Part shown: positions 37,785 through 51,000 of the stretch, in pieces | How positions within the stretch are numbered: position 1 is the first letter of the stretch | Layout: each line of letters opens with the position of its first letter | From: Theocolax elegans | Lineage: Eukaryota > Arthropoda > Insecta > Hymenoptera > Cerocephalidae | Reading direction: 5' to 3' | Assembly (NCBI GenBank): GCA_026168455.1 | Contig: CM047425.1 | Span: 9,460,001 to 9,524,000 of the forward strand | Length of the DNA: 64,000 nucleotides | Program-made: the position numbers and the translations under genes | The notes under the pieces: generated by a model | Told to the model about the DNA's origin: nothing | Databases searched by the model: none | What the model saw: the letters and a program-made list of their open reading frames with translations, nothing else

Positions 37785-38869
37785 ATATATATACGGTATT
37801 AGAGAAAAGTATTGCATATATACGTTCTTATTGATTGATGATTTTCTCTTCAGAATTTTATGTGGATGTTTCTTCGTTGACACAATGGGATAGATTGTTT
37901 GTTTGTTGTGAAATATTTATTTGTTTATATCTATTCCTCGTGCACGCGCGCGTTTTCGAGTTGTCGTCGTTGCGAAAATGTTGCGTGTTTCTCGGAGTAA
38001 TTAATTAATCATTGAGAATGTTTTTTTCTTTGACAACTTTTTTTTTATATTGGAATATTTCTTAATCGAGGGGATGTGTAATTTTTGCGTAATTTTTTCG
38101 TTGGCGAATTGTAATTGAATGCTATGTTTTTATTTTAATTAAAATTTATCGATATATATGGATTGAGATATAGACTTTTACAATACATATACATATCATT
38201 TGATTTAGAGGGGATAGAGAAAAAATATTTATGCTGTGGTATATAGAGTCGGGTGACTAGGATAGATTTCTATAAAGAAAAATTTCTTGAAACAAATTAA
38301 AAACAATTAAAATTTTTTCAACAAAATTTAATTTAGACCATACAAAGTATTTTATTTATTGTAATTGACTAATTAAAAATGTTTTGTAATACATTAAATT
38401 AAAATTATTTAAAAAAAAATTTAATTTACCTAGTCATTATTATTATTTTTTAAAATTAATTAACATATACTTAATGGGATTGCAATAATTAATTTAAAAT
38501 GATACAAGCACAATATATTTGGACTATTTTTCTATTATTAATAATATTTTTCTTAAAATTGTAATAGAATAATAATAATGATAAGGAAAATTAAAATTGT
38601 TTACGCTATTTTTTTATTATTTTTGTTATTAATTATCGAAAAGAAATATTATAGACTCTGTTTAGATTTGGAAACAAAATGTTATTAATATAATAAAATA
38701 TTTTTTAATTTTTTAACGACGGTACATAACTCGCAGTTTTGATCCACTTTACCTTATCGACCTAAAAGAATTTTATAAATTTCAACATTATTCTAAAACA
38801 ATTTATTTCCTTAATAGAAATTAAAGCATTAATAAAACGGGTTTTTAACAGAAAAGTAGCAAATTGACT

Positions 38870-38962
38870 AGAAATGTCCAATGACTGAAAACTAGTTGTT
38901 TGACCAAAAATGACCAATACATGGTTTTAAGTAACCTCAAGATATGCTTAATTTCTACTAGG
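38870..38962. mobile_element. Partial copy of the GACCAAAAATGACC / CCTAGTAGAAAT family
   Basis: AAACTAGTTGTTTGACCAAA and the end ATTTCTACTAGG (38951-38962) match the interior and right end of the element at 36771-36960. Confidence 0.5.
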
Positions 38963-41900
38963 ATACGTTATGTTATGTTAATAGTTCATTGAGTTTTTCG
39001 ACCAAAGACATTTAAAATACATTTTATGTAATTTAACATAACCTTGTATTGTTCGAGAATGATACATAGTAAATTTTGGTAATAAACTTTTGGAACATTA
39101 CAAAAAATAATACCCTCTATTTTTATAATGTTCAATTTTATACAATTATTTTAGATCAGTAAGGTATGTAGGATACATTAAGTTAGGTTAGAATTAACTT
39201 TAACTTATTAAACAAAGTCTATTGTTACTTCATTGTTTCGAAACATTTTTAATTTATCTATTTATATAATATTATTGCTTATTATTTTTTAATTAATAAT
39301 AATATTATTTTATTATTATTACGATATTATTGTCTTAATCAATTGTAACACACTTCGTACTATTTTTTTTAGTATACTGTACTCATCAAACAAACTGAAA
39401 TATAGACAGTAAAATTGATTGTTGGAAAAAACTTTAACATATCCTTTCCTTTTTGTATATTATTTTATTGTTAACATTTCAACCTCTTCGATGAGTACAA
39501 TATGCCAAAAATCATGGCACGCTGTATCAAAATTTATTAAAATTTTCCAAATAAAATTATTTCTATAATTTAATTAAAAAACTATGTTTATTTATTAAAA
39601 CAATTTAATATATTTTAATTTAATAAACATTAAAAAAATAGAGTTATAAAAAAATTTGTATTTAAAAATGACGAATATAACAAAATTTGTTGAAAGATTT
39701 AAGGAATATTGCTCGTAAATTTTTTTTTTTTCTAAATAAGAAAATAAGAAGGAAAAAAATTATTGTATAACGATATGCAACACCTCTTGGAAATCATATC
39801 AGACACAACGATAATAATAATAGGAAGCGGAACAAGAAAAAAAAGGATCGTCCAATTACGGTGGTATTCCCTTTGTAGGAGAAGAAAACAATCCGACGAA
39901 ACGATACTCACTTTGATCATCTTGTGTATAGTGATGCTTTTTAAAAGGATTCGAGTTGGAAAAACGATACGACATTGTTTACCTATATAGATTTTCCACA
40001 TTATGCAAAGTATCGCTGATCGAATCTAGACGCGACAATTATACGAAAATCAATTCGCATTCGAATTGATCTGTAAGTCGAGATTAGAAGTGAATTGCAT
40101 TAAGATTTTTTCTTATTTGTCTTTAGGATATATTGAGATTTTTGAGGTTATAGGGGTAATCATATTCTTTTTGGAGATTAAAATCTTTAAAGATTGTTCT
40201 TATTTTTTTAAGCATTTTCAATATTTTTTATGTAGAAATTAATAATTTTTGGTATAGGTGTAATTTCATTTTTAAGCCGTTTTTTTAATGAATTATTGGA
40301 AAAAACAGCTTATTTGTATTTAAATGAGCAGATAGTTGCTGAACAATATTTGAATATTTTTATTCCATAATTTTGAAGTTCACTAACACCATTTTATGAA
40401 CATTTATACTTATAAAAAATAAGTAACTTTTACACATAAAAATTTTATTTATCTTTTTTCTATAAAAAATAATGTGATAAATTTTCACCTGTCACGTACG
40501 TATACAAATTTATGAATATTCATTGTTACACAAAATTTGAAACGAAGAATAAAAAAGGATAGTTAATGTTTATTAAAAAATGTTAAGTAGACAATGTTGT
40601 TAAGTCCTTATAAGTAAAAAGATCATTATTCAGTGTTGATCATCTCGAGGTATGCAAAGTAATATTTATGTGAAAAAATTTTCTTTGACGTCAACGAGTA
40701 GAAAAATAGAAAAAAATGTATAATTGACCTTATTACAGGTTTTAGCAACAAGATTTTTACGACTGAAATCGTGATTTCTCGTTGAAAAATATTGTAAGTG
40801 TATATATACATATGTCGATTTTTTTTTGTCATAAAAAATTTTTTTCTTACAGGAATGCGTAAATCTTACGCTTAGATAATATACGAGAATTAAACTTTGA
40901 ACTTGATTATATTTTTTTTATTTTAGCAGTGTGAATTAAATTATGTAATTGTTTTAATTGCGTAAATAAAGAATCGTAATAGGTTATGTAATAAAAAAAT
41001 CATTTAATTTGAATTTTGTTAAATTTTTGAGATTAGTATTATTTGTTATGGATAGTTTGCCTTCTTTTTTGTGTAAAGAACTATTTTCTGGTTCATAAAG
41101 AGTTCTTTATATACGAATTATTAAAAATCGGTTAATTTACAGTTAATAAATATCGTTTCAATTTCTAGTAGAGGCTATTTGTTTGTTTTTTTCTTTGGTC
41201 ACTGACCGTAGTAGCGGGGTAAATTTGTGACTTTTGCCGCGCACACTTTGTTACTTGTCCCATTAGCATTACAGGTTTATTAGGACGGAATAATACTGTG
41301 GAATTACGCGTTCTTTATTGTTAATTGCTTTGATGTGTAGATTTATATACATACGTTTATAGGTTTATATTTAAATCTCTTGGAAATTGGACGATAAAAA
41401 GATTACTTTGATCAATTTTATCATTAACAAAAAATATAAATATCTTAGAAATTTAACGTTTTGAGGTTAAAAGTGAGAATTTTATAGGTTATGGCCAACC
41501 GTTTTTTAATTATTTCACTTACTAGTGAAACATTACAAATCCCATTAAAAATTCAATTATTTTTAATTTTATTTTCAAATATAAATATTGATTATTAAGC
41601 AAATTTGATGGATATAACTGGTTATGCCGGGAAGCCACGAATATATAAAATTATAAATTTTATAGGTTATGGCCAACCGTTTTTAATTATTTTTAAAAGA
41701 TGGTTGGTTTATATCCAAAAAATATCGAGTCTCTTGCAGTGTATAAATGTTTTTAATCGAAATGTACCACGTGTCAGAAAATACTCTATATAGTGAACAA
41801 AAAATTGTATCAATTAGCTTAAAAATTTTCAATTTCTATTATTAGAGCGCGAGCTTTATAAAAACAATACAAAAATAGGAAATTTCACGTATAAAGTAAT

Positions 41901-43418
41901 TTGAATGTTTTGAGGTTATGTTCGTTTTATTTGATGGTATAAGTAAGTTAGGGCTTTAAAGTGTTGCAGAATACGCTATTTTAGAGATTGAAATTACTAT
42001 CGGGCCATTAACGTAGAGATTTTCTGTGTTGAATATAACCTCAATATATAACAATTAAAAAATGATTTCTACAATACCATCAATTTCGTAATAGTCGATT
42101 ATTTACCATATAATGTAAGATCAATTTCAAAACCTACTATATTAGTAGTCATTTTTTTACGTTATTTACTATAAGCGTTTATTCTGGTGTTTGAATGTAT
42201 AGTTCCAAAAATGTATAATTTGAAGGTAAATTAACAAGTTTCTAGTAACGAAACGTTTTTCACAGCATTTACTGGAATGAACATAACCCTTAAATATTAC
42301 ATCATTAAATTAAATCAGTTATTTAATTAAAATTATAACACTAATGTTCTAATTCTTTTACTGTAATAAATTTAGTAAATCAAATAAAATTGACAAGAAA
42401 TATGTTATTCAACTACAACAGAAACTAAATAGATTTGGATTGACGGACACCACTAAAAATATCATTTTAAACGTTAAAATTCTTTAAAAAATTCAATATA
42501 AAAATATCCACTTCTTAACCAACAATATCTACACATAGACAATTGCGATAAATCCATATAATTAATAACCAAATACTATCTTTACCTCATCTCAAATAAC
42601 TTATAAAATTTCCATTTATATATAGGTATATATTATGTCAAGTTTCAACGAATTATCCCCTTTTTCTTTAAACACTGAGGCAATTAATCACAATCGAATT
42701 AAAAAATATATTAACACAAGTAAATAAAAAGACGAAATTGTATTTATTTATATTAATTATTACGATGAATAATAATAATAACAACAATAACGACGTCGAG
42801 GCGACAAAAAAACCTTTTGTTCAAATATAACGACGACGTCAACGCACCATTTATATACACTCATATAACGTATATAACTACGTTTGATGCGTTCGCGTTC
42901 GCGTGTGTACGCATCCACACATAACCTTATTTACATTCATTAATCCTCATTGCAATCAGGCACCTTTTCCAACCGCGCCGTACGTCTCGTCGTGATTAAC
43001 GTTCTACCGAATTAATTCCTCGTAAATACGTATATATGGCTGTGAAAATCAATGCGAAATTTTGAGAGGAAAAAGGATGAAGATCAAGATAAATTTGTAT
43101 GTAGATACTCTATAAATTTTGAAGAGTCGTTTTTTAATTTTTTAAAGGAGTGATCAGTTATATAAATACTGTTTTGAGTGATCATGTGTTTAAAGTCACC
43201 CTTGAAAAGTGATTTTTGCGTAAAGAGTGATATGTTTTCTTGGAATATACACATCGGAGTTGAGTATTGTAATTCCCAGAATTTTCATCGATGAATATTA
43301 TAAATAAAAATCTTCTAAGATTTGTGAAGGTTATGAAATATTGATTCACTTATCCAACTGTTTCAATACTAATTTACTTATATTTTACTTATATATTTAT
43401 TTATTTATATATTTACAG
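38963..43418. other. A/T-rich intergenic DNA with repeat fragments
   Basis: Mostly simple A/T-rich DNA. A duplicated word TTTTATAGGTTATGGCCAAC occurs near 41470-41505 and 41656-41690. A CpG-rich patch at about 42790-43030 has no ORF. ORFs on both strands at 39732-40001 have no family features and I do not accept them as genes. Confidence 0.4.
41500..41650. repeat. Dispersed repeat containing ACTGGTTATGCCGGGAAGCC
   Basis: The word at 41616-41635 has an inverted relative at 48078-48107 (GTGGCTTCCCGGCCTAACCA). The segment to its left (ACTAGTGAAACATTACAAAT, CATTAAAAATTCAATTATTT) is related to 48890-48935 in direct orientation. This indicates an old dispersed element. Confidence 0.5.
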
Positions 43419-43667
43419 GCAGATGATGATATAAAGAAAAATATTTTATTATACCCAAGGATAAGAAATATTCTGTTTAACCATTTCTATAAAATGTGTG
43501 ACACTGAAACTGACTGCGATAGATTTGGAGGCTTCTGCATTAAGACTGGTAACTATAAAGAATTCGTAGGAAATAATATAATTGTTGCATTTGACATTCT
43601 TGTTGAAATGCACTGTTTTCGATTTTCAATTTGCTCAAAATGGAAATTTTTCAAAAAACAATTTGAG
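43419..43667 (+). CDS. Isolated exon-like ORF with six cysteines, unrecognised
   Basis: The open frame is bounded by an acceptor (TATATTTACAG, ending 43418) and a donor (GAG|GTTAGT at 43668). It is 249 nt, exactly 83 codons, so a symmetrical exon is possible. It contains a Cys-rich stretch (MCDTETDCDRFGGFCIKTG) and, further on, MHCFRFSICSKW, giving spacing C-x5-C-x6-C then C-x5-C. I do not recognise the family. No partner exon with matching signals was found nearby, so it may be a pseudogene fragment, part of a gene whose other exons I missed, or chance. Confidence 0.25.
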
Positions 43668-44330
43668 GTTAGTTTGAAACTTTTCTTGGACTTATTAATT
43701 ATAGAGATTTATTAAATAACAACTTACAGACAAATGAATTTTTCAATATTTCTTGCATAGTTGGTAACCGTGATTAAAAATAAAAGTTGAGAAATCTTTA
43801 TTGTTTTGTTTTCTAGAGTGCTCAATTTTTTATTTTATCGATCTTTGAAAATTCTGTTGTAAAAAAAAGGTAAATTCCTATTTATCTATCCTAATGAATG
43901 TTTAAAAGTGATTCTCACTGCTACGCCCCCGAGTTAATACAAATTCTATTCATAAATTTAAAGTTATTAATCATCATAATAATTTATCACTATATAACGA
44001 TTTACTTTAAAAGTGTTTTCTATGACAATATATGGAAATTTGTCTGCTCTTCGCCACAAAGCAACACGAAGCTTACCTTGAGATGTGATAGCCAAATTAC
44101 AGGAATCTACTTTTAAAAACCCAAAAGTTTTCTGCAATTATCTAACTAAAAATCTGGAAAAATTCATGCGTGACTCTTAAGTAATATATAAGAAGCTGAC
44201 AGACAGATTATTTTTTGCAATAATTAATATTAAATTATTTAAAAATTAATAACCATTTTTCGTCGGTAATGATTAGGTGAAAAATTGATCCTTGTTAAGT
44301 CATTTAGTGATCAAAAATTTTGAAAAAATC

Positions 44331-46140
44331 ATATCGTCGCCTTAGTGCAAGAAGGTTCCAATTCAAATTTTCGTTTCAAAAAGGTTCCAATTCAAATTTT
44401 CGTTTCAAAAAGGTTCCAATTCAAATGTTTCTTCAAGAAGGTTCCAATTAAATTGTCAACTTTGTTTCACTAAAAATCGTGACAGCACCTTAAACTCTAA
44501 AAATTTTTATCACCTAATACCTTTTCAATAACTCTCGGCATTTCTTATTAGAAAATTTTTATCTAAATATTTTCGCGGTTTCGTAAAATAATTTTTGCTG
44601 AAGAATTATATCGTCGTATTTAAGAAGACTAGCACGTTTACATTTAATAAAGAATTCAGATGGGCTGGTCTTCGTAAATCACGACGATATAAAAAAATGA
44701 AAATAATTTTTACTTCCGTATGAAAATATTCTGTTTATTATTTACATTTATTATTGTTAATAATATAAATAATAAAAAAAATTCTCGTCTTAGACAAGAA
44801 TGTAGATTAGACTGAAAATATAATCTAATATTTAAAATGCAATTAATACATTATTCGTCGAATCGTTAATACTGTAACTGTATAGTTCGAATTTACGCCC
44901 ACTTATACCAATAAATATATCTTCACTGCCTATACGATTAAAATAACTTTATTGGCTTCGTAACAAATACATATTCCCAATTGCCTATACGAATACGAAT
45001 ATCCATCCATAATATCCATCCATTATAGATCGATAAATTATTGAATTACCTAGTGCTTCTGTATTTGGGATTTGCATAAAATAGCGTATTTTATTAAATA
45101 ATTGTAATAATTAAGTTTTTTTGCTCCGTCGGTAACCAGTCAGATGTACCACCCCCATAATTTCTCAATGTATTTTTTCGATGAATTTAGTATCGCATGT
45201 ATAGTGTTCGCTCTACACCGTATTTTCTGATGTAGAGCACCTTATATCTTAGTTTTCGCCAACATCTTAAAACGCGGTGATCGGGCACTTGTTTTTCAAA
45301 GTAACGCGCTTGCGTTTCAACGATGAATTTAGTCACGCGGGTACAGTGTTCGCTATGCACTGTCTTTTACAGAGAAAAAGTCTCGCAGTGTATTAATAGT
45401 ACTAGTGGAATAGTGGATAAAGCGCGCTACGCACGTCGTAGTTTTATGGATGGATATTATGGATGGATATTCGTATTCGTATAGGCAATTGGGAATATGT
45501 ATTTGTTACGAAGCCAATAAAGTTATTTTAATCGTATAGGCAGTGAAGATATATTTATTGGTATATGTGGGCGTAAATTCGAACTATACAGTTACAGTAT
45601 TAACGATTCGACGAATAATGTATTAATTGCATTTTAAATATTAGATTATATTTTCCAGTCTAATCTACATTCTTGTCTAAGACGAGAATTTTTTTTATTA
45701 TTTATATTATTAACAATAATAAATGTAAATAATAAACAGAATATTTTCATACGGAAGTAAAAATTATTTTCATTTTTTTAAATCGTCGTGATTTACGAAG
45801 ACCAGCCCATCTGAATTCTTTATTAAATGTAAACGTGCTAGTCTTCTTAAATACGACGATATAATTCTTCAGCAAAAATTATTTTACGAAACCGCGAAAA
45901 TATTTAGATAAAAATTTTCTAATAAGAAATGCCGAGAGTTATTGAAAAGGTATTAGGTGATAAAAATTTTTAGAGATTAAGGTGCTGTCACGATTTTTAG
46001 TGAAACAAAGTTGACAATTTAATTGGAACCTTCTTGAAGAAACATTTGAATTGGAACCTTTTTGAAACGAAAATTTGAATTGGAACCTTTTTGAAACGAA
46101 AATTTGAATTGGAACCTTCTTGCACTAAGGCGACGATATG
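44331..46140. mobile_element. 1.8-kb fold-back element with about 694-bp arms
   Basis: The arms 44331-45023 and 45446-46140 are reverse complements with very few differences by eye. They start CATATCGTCGCCTTAGTGCA and end with its complement. Each arm has subterminal tandem units (AAGGTTCCAATTCAAATTTT plus CGTTTCAAA, about 29 nt, 3-4 copies) and a nested 90-bp palindrome. The 422-bp spacer has no ORF but carries two related direct copies of CGATGAATTTAGT...GTTCGCT (45179 and 45321). Non-autonomous. Target-site duplication not clear. The arm similarity suggests recent insertion or gene conversion between arms. Confidence 0.85.
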
Positions 46141-48060
46141 AACTATTCAAAGCAGACAGATTTTTTGAAATAAGTTAACACATTGTTAATTAAAAAATAA
46201 ATAAGGATTCCAATTTTTTTAGTCTCACATCTCCTTAATTGTCCATATTACATCTCGAAAAAAATTAAAAAAACTTTTGTATTTTTTAAATTAGTCTTTG
46301 GAAGATCTACGTATAAATATTTTGAGGTTAGGAACAGCTGTGAAAAAATACAGCCGTGAAAAATTATAGCTAGATCAATATTTCTTATATCGTGGACAAA
46401 CTCAGCTCACTTTGATCCAAATGTGATAAATAACTTAAAAATTTTACATAGACTAGAGGGCGCTGGCAACATGTAGGTATAATTGCAATAATCAATATTT
46501 GTCTCGAATAAATTGAATAACTACGAATTTTTCTATTTGATAATTTTTTACGAATCTAGGATTTTCAGGTACGATCTGTATGCGATTATAAAAAACAGCT
46601 GACATTTAATTTAAAAATATACAGATAAATTAGTTATCTTATCGTACTTCTAAAAAAATTTAAATAATTCTTTATTTTGTTTTACTTTGATAAATAACCT
46701 GACGTTTATAAAAAGGGAGCGCTGGCAATGGAATGTCAGATCCATTGAATAATTATAATTTCTCGCGTTTAAAATTATCAACTGAGACATACTATTATTA
46801 AAACAAAAATTAATAATTTATATTACGATATGACTGCAAAGTTGTAAGGTGATTGTTACACGTTTTAAAAGCTTATGTGTCGGTACGTTCATGCTGATGT
46901 TTAAAAAAATCTTTGTAATCAAACTTCTTTATTAATGTGCCATATATACATTAAAGAGCAATTTTTGTAAAAATAGTACTATTTTCAGTCGATAATTTTA
47001 AACGCGGGAAATTTGAATTGTTGATTGGCTTCGATGCTCATCATAATATGTTTCTAATTTGGTGCTGATCGAAGACTTTACATTTTTATTATTTTTAGTT
47101 GTAAACTACTTTTTTCATACTGAATTTTGAATTTTGAAGAGCGTGAATTTTCAAGTTTTCGCATAAGTGTATATTATACTTATGTCATGTATTTATTTAT
47201 ACGTTGACTGGCGGATGTAGTTTGGGTCGGATACGAGCATAGATTTTTAGGGTGCTGCGTGTGTGAGGCACTTTCGGTCTATTGTTCTCTAGCGCGAAGA
47301 TCGTTGGGGATGTTTAATGTAGATTAAAGATAATTAAGAAGAATTTTTTTTTAATGTAGCAGATTTATCAAGATAATGATTTTTTTTAATTTGACAGGAT
47401 CTTGGATAATGATACCTTTTTATATTCTGCACATTGTAGAAGATACATCAAGATATTGCAATTTTTCAAAATATTATATAATAAAAATTTGTTATAGTAC
47501 TTTTTGATATTAGTGTGAAAGCGTTGATTTTTAAACGAGTATTAAACATAATTTTATATGAAACCAGAGAATTATAAAAAAAATTACAAGGTATTATTAG
47601 ACATTTATGGACTACTTCAAATTTACATAAAAAATATATGTCAAAAAATAATTTTTTTTTTAGAATTGTGTATAGAAAATTTATGAAGAGGATAAAATTT
47701 TTTTTTTAGAATATTGTTTAGAATAACCCAAGTAGAATAATCGGTAGATAATATGAAAACTTGTAAAATATGAAATAACCTATAGCCCCAAAACGTAAAA
47801 AATGAGCAAATTTAGAGGATATGAAAGTAAGACAAATGAAAATTTCTTTTTAGAATCTTATATAGGTATTATAACAGCTTCATTAAAAAACTAAAAAATA
47901 TTTTTTTTTAAATTGAATATATTGTTAAATGTTTGACAAATATAATATAGATAAATATTTAGTTTTTGAATACTGTACACTATCACCTCTAAACTACAAA
48001 ATATGACGGTAACTTTGACGTATAGATAATAAAAGAAATTATAATTTAAAAATTGTATAA
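46141..48060. other. A/T-rich intergenic DNA with GCTGGC-type dispersed repeats
   Basis: Two segments (46396-46470 and 46681-46730) share 'TTTGAT(CC)...GATAAATAAC(C/T)T' and then 'GGGCGCTGGCAA' or 'GGAGCGCTGGCAA'. Related segments occur at 54810-54890 and 55250-55280. A GC-richer patch at 47205-47320 has no ORF. Confidence 0.4.
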
Positions 48061-51000
48061 TATAAGTAAAGTTATATATCTGTGGCTTCCCGGCCTAACC
48101 AGTTAACTGCACTTTTCATGTTTTCGAGTTACTGACGTTTGAAAGTTCAAAGATAAACTGAAAATTGGAGAGATCGAGTCGAGCCTCATCATTGCACAAT
48201 ATAAATACTACATATAAAATTTAGATTCTGACTTGCACATGACAGTTGACCGTTGTTTAGTACACCGGTAATGTACGAAAATTGCTGAGTTAACTGGGTA
48301 AGCGGGAACTATTAGTATTTCTTTACTTTAATGCTAATCGCATTGAGATTTTACGAACTGTTGTTTATAAAATAAAGAATAATAGTTATAACCGTGCATT
48401 GATAAATTAAAACCATTACGGTTATAGTCGAGATTATAGTATTATATATTGGTACCAACATCAAAATTGAGAAAAAATCTTAACTCGCGCCTTCGTACCG
48501 GTAATCGCTTTTTTGTTTACTATTGCACGTCACTGGAATTTTGTTGTTTAACGGTACGTTAACATAAGTTTCTTCAAAATAAACTATTAACGCGAAAAAA
48601 CTATTCACGAATATCGTGTGTTAAATAGCACTGTGTAACCTGCTCGGTTTGTAATTAGTAAAACATATATAACCTCAAGATAGTTTACTGTTCGTACCTC
48701 ATGCATCTTTCAAGTATAGAAAACAATGAATCTTATATATAAGAATGTGAGTTTTCAAATTGTAATTCTCAATCTCAATCTTAACGTTATCTCATTGAAT
48801 TTTTTTTATATTCAAATCTTATGGTATGGCAATAATACGAATGTTCACTTGACATGTAGATTCTCAACCTTTAGGAAATTTTTACTTTTTTACTAGTGAA
48901 AAACTTACAAATTTCATTAAAAATTCAATTATTTATTAAATATTATTCGAAAAATGAAATATTACGATTAAAAATTAATTATTAAAGAAATTCGATGGAG
49001 TTTACAGGTTAGCCATTTGCTTATACCGTTGCCGATGCGCAAAATTTCATCTCCGGACATGGTCAAAACGATAAAGTCATAGATATATAAAAATATAAAT
49101 TTTAGATTCTTCCAAATTAGCTATTTTAGTGTTTTAGAAAAAATTTTAAATTTCTTATTCTGTAAAAGAGACCGTCGGATTATGTACTTTAGAGATTAGA
49201 TTATCGTAATGATGTGATAATCTAAAAGTGGAAAAATTTTATTATCAGAATGTTGTGTATTTTAGCAAATTTATCAAAGTATAATAAAACGGGTTATTAT
49301 AATTTTGTGCCTTCTCAGAAACATATACTTTTTTTGTTTAATTATAGTTAAACGCATAAGTTATACAAAATTTATGAAATTTTATTCAAATTGCATAGCG
49401 GACATTAGATAAAATTTTGAGATATACATATAGATAAAAAAAGGAAATCATTAAAATGTAATTACATGAATTAATTTATAACAAAAATAATCAAGATTTT
49501 TTTTAATTGAAATTACTGGGAAAACAATATTAAATCTTAACGTGCAATTTTTTTACCAAACAATATCTGGCATTTCATATAATTTTGATTAATTATCAAT
49601 TTTTGAAGATCATTCAATATCATAGTAAGAAATAAAGCAAAACGAAGTCGGGTTTAATAGAACTTAAAGATCCGTTTTAAACGAATCCAATCGGCATATC
49701 AAAAACTACTTTAACGAGCAAATAAGAGTGAAAAATTTTTTTATTAATAGTTGCATAGAAAGAAAATAAAGCAATAACAAAAACTGTAGCGTTATTTTTT
49801 ACAAGCTATAAATTGAAAGACTTATAAACATTAAATTTTTTTTATGAAAACTCACTCATCACGTATTAAGCAGATTTGAATTAATTAAAAAATAAATCGA
49901 AACGACACCACTTAATTAGATATACGATATTATTAATTAAACTGATGTAATCAATTACACAAACTGTCGATTCATATGCGATTATCCTGTTATAGAAAAT
50001 TAAGCAAACTTTTTGATGACGATGCTACAAATTATCTAATTGAATTGCTATAAGGAATTAAATAATTTTACGCTAAATTTCATTGTGAAAATTAAGAATT
50101 TTGAGGTTAGGTATGTAACCAATGTTTTTGGTCATTGATTACAGATATTTACAGATCAATTTTTGTCTACAAAAACTCTCGATTTCTACTAGGATTGACT
50201 AAAAATCATATAGTTATAATAAAATGATCTGCACATAATTTAATTCCTTTTTTTAAGAATGATTCCAAAAATTAGCGAAATTGAATAATTATAATAATCA
50301 ATTAATTCTAAGCTAAATTACATTGAGTATTTGACTGAAAAATTTCAATTATAATTAAATAATTAAAATAATGTTGAGTAATTTTTTGATGAAGATGTTA
50401 AATATTTTTCAATTTGACTAACAAAAAATTAACTAATTTTTAGCTCAAATTTATCGAGGATTTATATCGAGAATATATTTAGCTTATTTTTTACATAACG
50501 TTTTTTCTAAAAGTATCAGTATATTAAAATATTTTATAAAGTAATTATTGTGACTAATTAAAAAGTATTTTTTTGTTAATAATAACAATAATGATTTTTT
50601 ATTATTCAACAAATACTTCAAATTTTACTTTTTAATACGAACTTAACCTAAAGATGCTTTAAAATTATTATTTATACGAAATATTTTAGCTACTATATAA
50701 ATTATTTACATTCGATAAAAACTTTAATATAAACCTAACCTAAAAATATAACAAAATTCTCCAATAAAATAATTTAGTTGTCTTAAAATTTATTTTTCTC
50801 TGTAATATTATTATTGAAGTTTAAAATTATTTTAAAAACGACTTTCATCCAAAAATCAGCCTATTTTACAAAATTCAATTACTTTATCGTCAAAAATACC
50901 AAATAATTACTAAAAAATCTACTATCATCCTATACACCTGCAACACGTAAAAGAAAATCGAAATACACATGATTACACAAATATCCACAATATTTCATAT

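Noticed and set aside
39732..40001. 89- and 75-codon ORFs on opposite strands
   Set aside because: Mutually overlapping, A/T-driven composition with no family features.
44350..44450. CRISPR-like repeat-spacer pattern from the 29-nt units in the fold-back arms
   Set aside because: Units are directly adjacent without unique spacers, drift in sequence, and are part of a eukaryotic inverted-repeat element.
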